This document shows positions 53,949 through 62,472 of a stretch of 64,000 bases of DNA, in pieces. Both the position numbers and the translations under genes were made by a program. Numbering within the stretch: position 1 is the first letter of the stretch; each line of letters starts with the position of its first letter. Under the pieces are notes generated by a model. That model ran no database searches and had not been told where the DNA came from. It was given only the letters and a program-made list of their open reading frames with translations. Origin of the DNA: Oscillospiraceae bacterium. GTDB taxonomy: Bacteria; Bacillota; Clostridia; Oscillospirales; Acutalibacteraceae. Location: assembly GCA_015066445.1 (NCBI GenBank), contig SVOK01000004.1, forward strand, positions 1-64,000, written 5' to 3'.

Positions 53949-54872
53949 TTAAATGCTTTTACTAAGCACAAATGCACACCAATTGTCTTTATATTTTTCT
54001 TCAATAATAGTAAAGCCGTTTTTGACAACTGCTTCAAATATATCTTCTTTTCTTATATCAATTATACCCGAAATTATAAGTACACCGTTATCGGTCATAA
54101 ATTTATCCACATCGGGAAGCAATCTTATAATTACATCGGCAACAATATTAGCGCAGATAACCTCATATTTACCGCTGATTTTATCAGCAAGGTCACCCAC
54201 AATAAATTTTACCTTATCGCTTATATTATTAATTTGGGCATTTTCGGTAGCAGTTTTAACCGACTGCGCATCAATATCAACACCAACGGCATTTTCTGCT
54301 CCCAAAAGCACCGAAGCCAAAGCCAGAATTCCGCTTCCGCAACCGATATCAAGCATTTTAACGCCGTCACAAATTTTATCCTGTAACAGTTCAAGGCAAA
54401 GCGAGGTAGTGGCGTGAGTGCCTGTTCCGAAAGCGGCGCCGGGGTCAATTGATAAAATTGTTCTGTTTTGCGGATTTTCGTAATTTTCCCAGCTTGGCAC
54501 AACTGCTAATTTTTCGCCGATTTCAATGGTATGAAAATATTTTTTCCAATTTTCGTTCCAATCGCTGTCATCCACTCCTACAGAGCCTGCTTCAAAGGGC
54601 ACACCCTCAGCAGTAAGACGCTCTTTCAAAAATTCCAACGCCTCTGCCGCATTATCACATTCAGAAATGTAAATATGAATAATTGAACAGCTTCTGTCCT
54701 TATTAATAAGCTCCTCATCTATGAGGTCTATATGAGCAATATCCCAAGCCGACTGCTCTAAATCGGAATAATCTTCAATATAAATTCCATAAGGAACGGT
54801 CATATTGGCAATAGCCGCCGCAGTATCTGTAAACTCCAGAGGAACGTTTACCGTGATTTCAGTCCAGTTCAT
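53949..54872 (-). CDS. prmA: Ribosomal protein L11 methyltransferase
   Basis: A 307-residue SAM-dependent methyltransferase modifying L11. The N-terminal L11-recognition region begins MNWTEITVNVPLE; the Rossmann fold shows DPGAAFGTGTHATTSLCLE, MLDIGCGSGILALA and CANIVADVI. The ATG at 54872 behind TTAGGAG is preferred over the track start at 54890. First gene of the prmA-prfB group. Confidence 0.96.
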   Translation of the reverse strand: MNWTEITVNVPLEFTDTAAAIANMTVPYGIYIEDYSDLEQSAWDIAHIDLIDEELINKDRSCSIIHIYISECDNAAEALEFLKERLTAEGVPFEAGSVGVDDSDWNENWKKYFHTIEIGEKLAVVPSWENYENPQNRTILSIDPGAAFGTGTHATTSLCLELLQDKICDGVKMLDIGCGSGILALASVLLGAENAVGVDIDAQSVKTATENAQINNISDKVKFIVGDLADKISGKYEVICANIVADVIIRLLPDVDKFMTDNGVLIISGIIDIRKEDIFEAVVKNGFTIIEEKYKDNWCAFVLSKSI

Positions 54873-54964
54873 AATTCGACTCCTAAACAAATATTCAAAT
54901 TATTATAACATTTTTCACCCCAAAAGAAAAGAGTTATTTTAAAATATCACAAAAATAATATAAA

Positions 54965-55003
54965 AAGACTTTCTTATATGCTTTAAACATAAAAGAAAGT
55001 CTT
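54965..55003 (-). terminator. Intrinsic terminator after GH3 gene
   Basis: The stem AAGACTTTCTT/AAGAAAGTCTT on the minus strand is followed by TTTTATATTATTTTTG. It ends the carbohydrate operon. Confidence 0.8.
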
Positions 55004-55014
55004 AAAATTACATA

Positions 55015-57153
55015 TTAAATAATTTCAACAGTTGTTTTATTTGTGGTGAGACAGTTTTCACCGATATATATTTCAAACTCACCCTTTTCAACGGTGTAAT
55101 CACCGTTTTCGGTATAAAAGCCCAACTTATCATAACCCAATTGGAAGCTAAAGGTTTCAGTATCACCCTTGTTTATAAGTCTTTTTTCAAAAGCCTTAAG
55201 CTCACGAAGCGGGCGCATAACAGAGGCAATTTTATCCCTTATATAAAGCTGTACTGTTTCCTTACCATCATAATCACCCGTGTTTTTAACCGAAACAGTA
55301 AAATTAAAGCTCTTACCGTTCTTTAAATCTGAAAGGGTGATTTCATTAGTCCGAGAGACAATTTCGCCATACTCGAACTCTGTATAAGAAAGACCGAAGC
55401 CAAACGGAAATGCGGGTGTGGGATAACTATCCACATAACAGTTTTGAGGATTTTCGCCGTAATAGCAGTCAACCTTTCTGCCGCTTGAGGTTACATTGTA
55501 ATACATTGGGATATGCCCTGTTCTTTTTGGGAATGTAACCGCTGTTTTACCGCTTGGTACAACATCACCAAATAATATATTACAAGCCGCATTTGCGGTT
55601 TCGCTTCCCGCATGCCAAGCATAAAGAATAGCATCAAGATACTCTGCCACGCCCTCCATAGCCATAGGTCTGCCGCAGAAGAACACACCCACAACCTTTT
55701 TACCAAGCGCTTTATATCTGTGAATAAGCTCAACCTGATTTTTAGGCAAGGAAATATCCGAAACTGAATATGCTTCACCTGTAACCTTTTCACTTTCTCC
55801 TAACGCTAAAACCACAACATCGGCCTTAACAGCTCTTGCTATGCTGTTATCAAGAACAGCAATATTATCGTCGCTAAGCAACATATTATTGCCGATAACC
55901 GCTTTCATAGCCTCAGCAAAGTTTGGTGTTTCCTCTGCCTTACCGTCAAGAGTCCAGCTGCCCAAAAGCGCTCTGCGCTCTCTTGCAAATGGGCCCACCA
56001 AAGCAACCTTTGAATTTTTACTTAAAGGCAACACACCGTCGTTTTTAAGCAGTACCATTGATTCTTCCGCAATAGCTCTTGCGTCCTTTAAATGCTCAGT
56101 GCGGTCGATTTCAGGCGCATCGCAATAAGGTTTTTCAAAAAGACCCTTTTGAAGCTTAATCTTTAAAACTCTTCTGACCGCCGTATTTATAGTTTCTTCT
56201 GAAACCTTACCTTCAATAACCAGTTGTTCTAAGTTATTAATATATACCTTATCGGTCATATTCATATCGAGTCCTGCATTTATAGCAAGCTCGGCACAAT
56301 CGGCATCATTTTCAGCAACACCCTGCTTTTTAAGTTGGCATACAGCGTCCCAATCTGATACAACAAAGCCCTCAAACCCAAGTTTTCCGCGCAAAATATC
56401 GGTAAGATATTTTTTGCCCGAGGTAACAGGCTGACCGCTTATATCGTTAAATGATGACATTACTGTGCCAACACCTGCATTTACAGCAGCCCTGAACGCA
56501 GGAAGATAATAGTTATACAAATTATAATCAGATATTTCGGTGCGGTGATAATCTCTTCCTCCCTCGCTAGCTCCGTAGCCTATATAATGCTTAGCGCAAG
56601 CCACTAGGCTATCTTTATTGGAAATATCATCACCCTGAAAACCCTTTACACAAGCTTCTGCCATAGTAGCTCCAACATAAGGGTCTTCGCCGGGACCTTC
56701 AATAATTCTACCCCAACGTGGGTCTCGGGATAAATCAAGCATAGGAGAAAAGGTCCAGTTAACACCGTCTGCCGTAGCCTCCCTTGCTATATTGCGGTAG
56801 CATTTTTCAACAAGCTCAGGATTAAAGCTTGCAGCCGATGCTAAAGGTACAGGATAAACTGTTCTGTGACCGTGAATAACATCTCTGCCGTAAATAATAG
56901 GAATACCAAGTCTGCTTTCTTCAACAGCAATTTTTTGCATCTTGTTTATAAGCAGATTTTCAGTGATAGCAGTATCATCATTACCTGCGTGGGCAGTGGT
57001 AGCCATAATAAAAGAACCGATTTTGCCCTGACGTATCTGTTCAAAAACTGCTTCATCAGCCTTAAGCGGCGCTTTCACCTGATTTAACTGACCGATTTTT
57101 TCCTGCAATGTCATTCGGGAAAGAAGTTCCTCTATTCTGCTTTCAATATCCAT
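55015..57153 (-). CDS. Glycoside hydrolase family 3 beta-glucosidase
   Basis: A 712-residue GH3 enzyme without signal peptide. Domain order: TIM barrel (VNWTFSPMLDLSRDPRWGR), the catalytic nucleophile Asp in FVVSDWDAV (about residue 263), alpha/beta sandwich (GVFFCGRPMAM), and a C-terminal fibronectin III-like domain (VKNTGDYDGKETVQLYIRD). The KHYIGYGASEGGRDYH loop is typical of beta-glucosidase/xylosidase members. The ATG at 57153 with AAAGGGG is used; the track start at 57216 overlaps the upstream isomerase. It probably releases glucose from short beta-glucans made by the secreted enzymes upstream. Confidence 0.95.
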   Translation of the reverse strand: MDIESRIEELLSRMTLQEKIGQLNQVKAPLKADEAVFEQIRQGKIGSFIMATTAHAGNDDTAITENLLINKMQKIAVEESRLGIPIIYGRDVIHGHRTVYPVPLASAASFNPELVEKCYRNIAREATADGVNWTFSPMLDLSRDPRWGRIIEGPGEDPYVGATMAEACVKGFQGDDISNKDSLVACAKHYIGYGASEGGRDYHRTEISDYNLYNYYLPAFRAAVNAGVGTVMSSFNDISGQPVTSGKKYLTDILRGKLGFEGFVVSDWDAVCQLKKQGVAENDADCAELAINAGLDMNMTDKVYINNLEQLVIEGKVSEETINTAVRRVLKIKLQKGLFEKPYCDAPEIDRTEHLKDARAIAEESMVLLKNDGVLPLSKNSKVALVGPFARERRALLGSWTLDGKAEETPNFAEAMKAVIGNNMLLSDDNIAVLDNSIARAVKADVVVLALGESEKVTGEAYSVSDISLPKNQVELIHRYKALGKKVVGVFFCGRPMAMEGVAEYLDAILYAWHAGSETANAACNILFGDVVPSGKTAVTFPKRTGHIPMYYNVTSSGRKVDCYYGENPQNCYVDSYPTPAFPFGFGLSYTEFEYGEIVSRTNEITLSDLKNGKSFNFTVSVKNTGDYDGKETVQLYIRDKIASVMRPLRELKAFEKRLINKGDTETFSFQLGYDKLGFYTENGDYTVEKGEFEIYIGENCLTTNKTTVEII

Positions 57154-57166
57154 TATTAATTCCCCT

Positions 57167-58084
57167 TTATTCACCGTATCGGTTTTTAAGTAAATTTCGC
57201 ATAACCTTAACCGCATAATCAGCAGATTCTATTTCAAGATCTTTACCGCCGATAACGCCTAAATTAAGCTCCATATTATAAACTCCGCTATAGCCAATTT
57301 CATCTAAAGCGTCAAATACATCGTTCCAATCTATACAGCCAGTAAGCGGAATTTTATGCTGGTCGGTAAGAGTATCATTATCGTTAAGATGAAGCACCTT
57401 TATATCACTGCCTAGTCTTCTTATAACATCGGCAGGAGCAGGATTATTAAAACGCATAGCTTTATTTGAATGACCCGTATCCATACAAATCGCCATATAA
57501 TCTTTGTTATCACCCACTGCGCAAACATCATTATAGGATTTCTGGAATTCTTCTATATTCCCGAAAAAGTCACAACAATTATACTTGTCCGCATCTCCGA
57601 AGGTTTCGCTTGCTATTATAACGCCATATTTTTTAGCCACTGCAACCGAACGGTTAAAAAGGTCGAAATTAAGGCTGTGCATCAGCTCTTTGGGAGCATC
57701 AGGTCCTAAATGAATAGTAGTAGTTGAGTGAACAACACAGTATTTGGCCTCTAAAGCGTTGCAAGCAATGCAGTCTCTACGCATATTCTCAATAAATGCT
57801 TCATCCTCAGAGGGGATATTCTTAAAGCCTGATATTCTGCCGTGAGTCTGGCAAATTTCAATTCCTAAATCATCAGCAAGCTTTTTTAAACCTCTGTAAT
57901 AAGAATAAATTTCATCATCACTCTTAGCATAGATGGTATCGGGCTTTCTGTAATCGTGAATACTTCTTATTATTGTAGAAAAATCAACCGCATCTGCACC
58001 AATAGATTTTGCTATTTTTAGTGCCTCGGCATCTCCAAATTTTGTTTGCAAAAAATGTGTGGAAATTCCAACCTTTCGTTTCAT
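57167..58084 (-). CDS. Sugar phosphate isomerase/epimerase-like TIM-barrel protein
   Basis: A 305-residue xylose-isomerase-like TIM-barrel protein: VGISTHFLQTKFGDAEALKIAK, ICQTHGRI, KYCVVHSTTTI, ASETFGD, AICMDTGHSNK, VLHLNDND, YNMELNLG hold the metal-binding His/Glu/Asp residues. The exact sugar is unknown; its place between GH43 and GH3 genes points to sugar catabolism. The ATG at 58084 follows AAAGGGTGG. Separated from the GH43 gene by a terminator, so it may start its own transcript. Confidence 0.85.
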   Translation of the reverse strand: MKRKVGISTHFLQTKFGDAEALKIAKSIGADAVDFSTIIRSIHDYRKPDTIYAKSDDEIYSYYRGLKKLADDLGIEICQTHGRISGFKNIPSEDEAFIENMRRDCIACNALEAKYCVVHSTTTIHLGPDAPKELMHSLNFDLFNRSVAVAKKYGVIIASETFGDADKYNCCDFFGNIEEFQKSYNDVCAVGDNKDYMAICMDTGHSNKAMRFNNPAPADVIRRLGSDIKVLHLNDNDTLTDQHKIPLTGCIDWNDVFDALDEIGYSGVYNMELNLGVIGGKDLEIESADYAVKVMRNLLKNRYGE

Positions 58085-58181
58085 ATTAACCACCCTTTTT
58101 GTTAGTAGAATAATTATATCATATTAAAACCAAAAATTAAATATTAAAAATATAATATTATTGAAGGTTAATTTTAAAAAC

Positions 58182-58207
58182 AAAAGGCCGAGTTCCCCCG
58201 ACCTTTT
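58182..58207 (-). terminator. Intrinsic terminator after GH43 gene
   Basis: The minus-strand stem AAAAGGTCGGG-GGAA-CTCGGCCTTTT (with G-U pairs) is followed by TTTTGTTTTT. Confidence 0.8.
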
Positions 58208-58212
58208 GATAA

Positions 58213-59181
58213 TTATTTTGGAACACTTGCATTTTCACAGTACAAAAGCTGAGGATTATTGTTTTCATCAAAAGCAATTTCTAAAATAACATATGTAGAA
58301 GTGAAATATTCTGCACTGCTATTTCCCCAACGGTCGCCAAAGTAATAATACTTGCCGTCTTTTTTACTGTAGAACACAAACGCAGGCTGACTGCGGTATG
58401 TAACCTCATCGCCTATTTTTTCCAGCTTTTCCCACTTAACCATATCATTTGACATAGAAAATTTGCACTGATTAGGTCTCCAACCTGTGCAGCCCGAGGT
58501 AAGCACATAAACCTTGCCGTCCTTATTGAAGAAAGCAGGCGCTTCCCTCTTTTCACCTGGGAACATAACCAGTTTATTCTCGGTAACGTCAAGATAATCC
58601 TCTGTGAGCTCATAGGCAATTAAATCTAAATTCGCATTACAAGCCGCAACAAAGTACATCTTACCGTCGAATTCATGAAGAGTGCAGTCTCTTGATTCAT
58701 TGCCGTGTGGTCTGAAAGAGCCGTGGTAAACAAAATCACCGTCAGGCGTATCACAGGTTGCAACAGCACAGCGAGCGGCATCGTAATCGTGACCGTTTTC
58801 ATAGTGCATCCACATAACAAATTTCTTTGTCTTTTCGTTATACACTACCTTTGGTCTCTCGATATTGGAAATAATATTATGCTCGCTATCCCAACGCAGG
58901 ACACCGAGTCTTTCAACACTCGGGTCGAAAGACTCCTCTTTCCTTTTCAGCAACAAATCATTTGTTTCGTTAATTTTCTTAACAGGGCTGTCAGAAGTTA
59001 AGACATTGTTGCAAAACTCCCAGTCCTTAAAGTTTTTTGTACGGTAGCATGACACAAAATTATTATCTGTTCTATTTTCGCCGTACCAGTAATAATAATC
59101 ACCGTATTCAAGCATAAAACCGCCGTGAGCGTGAATTTCGTTATTTTCGGTGTCATACCACCGCATACCGTTGATTAACAT
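58213..59181 (-). CDS. GH43-like five-bladed beta-propeller glycosidase
   Basis: A 322-residue cytoplasmic (no signal peptide) protein. The N-terminus WYDTENNEIHAHGGFMLEYGDYYYWYGEN closely resembles exo-beta-1,3-galactanases of GH43, where an AHGG motif and the YYWYGE blade are characteristic. Other blades: ERPKVVYNEKTKKFVMWMH, DCTLHEFDGKMYFVAA, EAPAFFNKDGKVYVLTSG, YRSQPAFVF. Galactan or arabinogalactan side chains are plausible substrates. AAGGAG precedes the ATG. Follows the GH16 gene closely. Confidence 0.82.
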   Translation of the reverse strand: MLINGMRWYDTENNEIHAHGGFMLEYGDYYYWYGENRTDNNFVSCYRTKNFKDWEFCNNVLTSDSPVKKINETNDLLLKRKEESFDPSVERLGVLRWDSEHNIISNIERPKVVYNEKTKKFVMWMHYENGHDYDAARCAVATCDTPDGDFVYHGSFRPHGNESRDCTLHEFDGKMYFVAACNANLDLIAYELTEDYLDVTENKLVMFPGEKREAPAFFNKDGKVYVLTSGCTGWRPNQCKFSMSNDMVKWEKLEKIGDEVTYRSQPAFVFYSKKDGKYYYFGDRWGNSSAEYFTSTYVILEIAFDENNNPQLLYCENASVPK

Positions 59182-59216
59182 TATTTTCTCCTTGAGAAAT
59201 CTTATTTTGGATAAAA

Positions 59217-62200
59217 TTATTTATAATATCTTACATAGTCAACAGCCATCTGAGCCGGGAATTCGGTATTAGCGATGTCTGCCATAGCTTCTTCACTACC
59301 GCCTACTGCAAGAGTAACGAGTAAATACATATCCTCGTTGTTAATCTCAGCAAAGGTTTCAGCATCTTTAACATATTTATGAGTCATTACGCCATCAACA
59401 TAATATGCAACATATTCCTCAGTCCACTCACAACCAAATGTATGGAAGCTGTCATAGAAATTACCGTCTATTTCAGTATTATACACGCCATCATCGGGTC
59501 TGATTTTGTTGGCAACAATATTACCCTCTGCGTCATAGGTTGCATAGTGGAAGTTGTGGAATACTGTATCAGCCTTATATCCATAGTGCTCAATTACATC
59601 GATTTCGCCATTTTCGGGCCAGGTTGTTTCACCGTCACGGTTAGAAGTGCCGCCGAACCAGAAGCCGGACCATAGACCTGCACCCTTGGGTAGCTTTGCA
59701 CGCATTTCAACATAGCCTGTTTTGAAATCGAACTTGCCGTATGTATCAATACCGCCACTGGTGTAATCATAGGTTCTGTTATTTGCTGTTGCGGTTTCCT
59801 TAACAGCCTGCAAAATAAGACAGGAGTTACCGTCAACATCGTTGTCCATAAATAAGTTATCAGAATCGTTTTGATAATACTGATACTCATTATCAGCAGC
59901 AGACTTACGGTCAGCCCAATTGTTACGGTCAATATAGCTTCCTGTAAAATCATCATTCCAAGCAAGGCTATAGGTAGTGCCTTCTCTAACAATAGTAATG
60001 TCTGAAACTATCTCGGTATCAGCTGCTATTTGCTTTTTAAGGTTAACTATATCTCTTACGTCTACATTTGTATCCTTGCTTGCATCAAAGAAAGATTCAG
60101 CTATTTCAGTATCAAAGCCTAATAAATGGCTACGCATAAGAACACGGTCGTCTGCATTTAAAAGCTTATCGTTGTTAGCGTCGCCTGCATAAGGAAGTTG
60201 AATATACATAGCCTCGCTTGCTGCAGAAGGATAACCGTTATCGGTAACAGCTTCTCTGTAATATATAGGATAAATACCAGTTTCTAAATTAAGATTATTG
60301 AATATACCGCTTCCAGTGAAGTGAACACCGTCAACACTGTATTGGTAACCATTTTTAGCAGTAACTTTAATGCTGTTAGGAGTAACATTCTCAACAACTA
60401 CATCTTCTTCAGTGCAATCATAAAGCTTAACTATAGCTACATTATCAAAATAAAGAGCTACATTAGAAGCATTCTGAGGCTGCATGGAGAACTTAAATTT
60501 ATCAGTACTGCCTGTTGCTTTAAGTATTGTGCTTGAGGTTTTCCAAGCACCGCCTGTGCCCTCCTCAGCAGTAAGAGAAAGATTACACTTATAACCAATA
60601 TCATTATTTAAAATTGCACCTAAAGTACCTGTATAAGCATCACTGTAATAATCAAACTCAATTATATAATAACTGCCCTTTTCGATAGCAATAGCTTCAT
60701 CAAAATCATTATAAACAGAGCCGTTTGCCTGACCGTTTGTATGTGAGAAAACGAGCTTTGTAGTATCATTACCAGCTACAGAATTTGTGCTATATCTCCA
60801 AACGCTTGTTGAACTGTCAACTGCGCTACCTGACTTTTTACCCTCAAAGGTAATCGGAGACTCTGGGTTAAAGGGAGTGAGAGAGAAATTATCAAAGTAC
60901 ATATAATTCTCGGTCAAGTTATTTGTAGTAATACCGAATTTAAGAGTAGCTGAGCCTTCGCTTGCTGTAAAGAATGCAGTCTGATGAACCCATTTACCAT
61001 TTGTACCTTTTTCGGCATCTATTGGTAATGAGATAGTTTTAATGTTCGCATCTTGGTTACGAATAGTAGCTTCCTTAAAGTCAACTCCTGCTTCGCAATA
61101 GAAATCGAAATCAAGTCTGTATTTATTTCCGGCAACTATAGGAACTGCTGTAGCACCATAGGTAACATTCATTGTAAGGCTGCCTTTAGCTTTACCTGTA
61201 TAAAGTCTCAACATTCTTGTATCGTTGCCTGCAATACCTTCTGCAGCGTCATAGAAACTCCAAACAGAGCTACTCAAGGTACCTGCTGTACCATTTGCAG
61301 TATCAAAACTGATGTTTGAATAATCGTCAGCAGCCTCTACTGGAAGCTCTACCAATGAGAAGTTATCGAAGTACATATATACATCAGGTGTAGCAGTATT
61401 TAGTTCTACGCCTATTTTGAAAACTGAATCAGCAGGAGCTGTAAAATATAATCTAAAGCTTTTCCAAGCACCATCTGTACCATTCTCAGAGGTTATACCC
61501 ATCATAGTACCGTTATGAACCTTACTTGAGCTTTTATCAGTAGCAATAGCTGCACTTGAGGTTCTGATGGTTAATTGCTTGAAATCAATACCTGCATCTG
61601 CATAATAATCGAAATCAAGACGGTAAACCTTACCGTTTGTTATATTAACAGTATTGCTGCCGTAAGTAAGCTGAGCCATTAAGTTTCCGGACTTATTTGT
61701 ATCTAACTTAAGCATTCTTGTTGCATTTCCTGCAATAGCACCGTTAAAACCATCATAGAAAGACCAATAGCTACTACTCAAATTACCTGCTATACCGTTT
61801 GCGGTATCAAAGCTGATGTTTGAATAATCGCCCTCTGTTTCAGCGGGAAGCTCTATAAGAGAAAAATTATCAAAGTAAATAAACACATCAGAAACAGCAG
61901 TTTTGGGAGTAATACCTACCTTAAGATTAGCATCTTCATCTGCTGTAAATGCAAGCTTAATGCTCTTCCAAGCGCCTGCTGTACCATCGGTAGAAAGACC
62001 GAGAGTTGCAGCAGTTATTAAACCTGAAGAATCGCTCTTATCGGTTACTATTGCACCAGAATCTCTTACAGTCATACCGTTAAGATCTACGCCTGCATCT
62101 GCATAATAATCGAAAGAAAGAGAATAAGTTTTTCCACTTTCAATAGCTACATAGTTGCCATCTGCTAAAAGCCAAGCTGCAAGATTACCTGTAGCATCTG

Positions 62201-62435
62201 TTTTAACCTTAAGCATTTTGGTAGCATTTTCGCCTACAGGATTTTCAGCAGCATTATAAAAAGACCACTTAGAGCTGCTCATATTACCTGCAGTGCCGTT
62301 TTCACCGTCAAAGTTGATATTAGAATAATCAACTGCTACTGTAGTGTCAGTAGCGAACACCGTACCCACGGAAAGTGATGTCAGCAGGAGTGCTGCTGTA
62401 CAAAGAATTGCCAATAACTTTTTAAAAGTTTTCAT
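59217..62435 (-). CDS. Secreted multi-module GH16 glucanase with internal dockerin
   Basis: A 1072-residue exported enzyme. Signal peptide (MKTFKKLLAILCTAALLLTS...VFA), three related modules of about 160 residues and a fourth divergent one, each ending in a V/YFDNFSL-type strand (about residues 37-680), a type I dockerin-like domain (about 750-805; GDANNDKLLNADD and FDASKDTNVDVRD loops), and a C-terminal GH16 catalytic domain with GEIDVIEHYG (nucleophile, Asp, acid/base) and LWSGFWFGG. Beta-1,3- or mixed-linkage glucan is likely. The ATG at 62435 behind GGAG replaces 62486. A dockerin usually lies at a terminus. Confidence 0.9.
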   Translation of the reverse strand: MKTFKKLLAILCTAALLLTSLSVGTVFATDTTVAVDYSNINFDGENGTAGNMSSSKWSFYNAAENPVGENATKMLKVKTDATGNLAAWLLADGNYVAIESGKTYSLSFDYYADAGVDLNGMTVRDSGAIVTDKSDSSGLITAATLGLSTDGTAGAWKSIKLAFTADEDANLKVGITPKTAVSDVFIYFDNFSLIELPAETEGDYSNISFDTANGIAGNLSSSYWSFYDGFNGAIAGNATRMLKLDTNKSGNLMAQLTYGSNTVNITNGKVYRLDFDYYADAGIDFKQLTIRTSSAAIATDKSSSKVHNGTMMGITSENGTDGAWKSFRLYFTAPADSVFKIGVELNTATPDVYMYFDNFSLVELPVEAADDYSNISFDTANGTAGTLSSSVWSFYDAAEGIAGNDTRMLRLYTGKAKGSLTMNVTYGATAVPIVAGNKYRLDFDFYCEAGVDFKEATIRNQDANIKTISLPIDAEKGTNGKWVHQTAFFTASEGSATLKFGITTNNLTENYMYFDNFSLTPFNPESPITFEGKKSGSAVDSSTSVWRYSTNSVAGNDTTKLVFSHTNGQANGSVYNDFDEAIAIEKGSYYIIEFDYYSDAYTGTLGAILNNDIGYKCNLSLTAEEGTGGAWKTSSTILKATGSTDKFKFSMQPQNASNVALYFDNVAIVKLYDCTEEDVVVENVTPNSIKVTAKNGYQYSVDGVHFTGSGIFNNLNLETGIYPIYYREAVTDNGYPSAASEAMYIQLPYAGDANNDKLLNADDRVLMRSHLLGFDTEIAESFFDASKDTNVDVRDIVNLKKQIAADTEIVSDITIVREGTTYSLAWNDDFTGSYIDRNNWADRKSAADNEYQYYQNDSDNLFMDNDVDGNSCLILQAVKETATANNRTYDYTSGGIDTYGKFDFKTGYVEMRAKLPKGAGLWSGFWFGGTSNRDGETTWPENGEIDVIEHYGYKADTVFHNFHYATYDAEGNIVANKIRPDDGVYNTEIDGNFYDSFHTFGCEWTEEYVAYYVDGVMTHKYVKDAETFAEINNEDMYLLVTLAVGGSEEAMADIANTEFPAQMAVDYVRYYK

Positions 62436-62472
62436 AGTATTTCGCTCCTTTTTTAAATATATATATATTATT

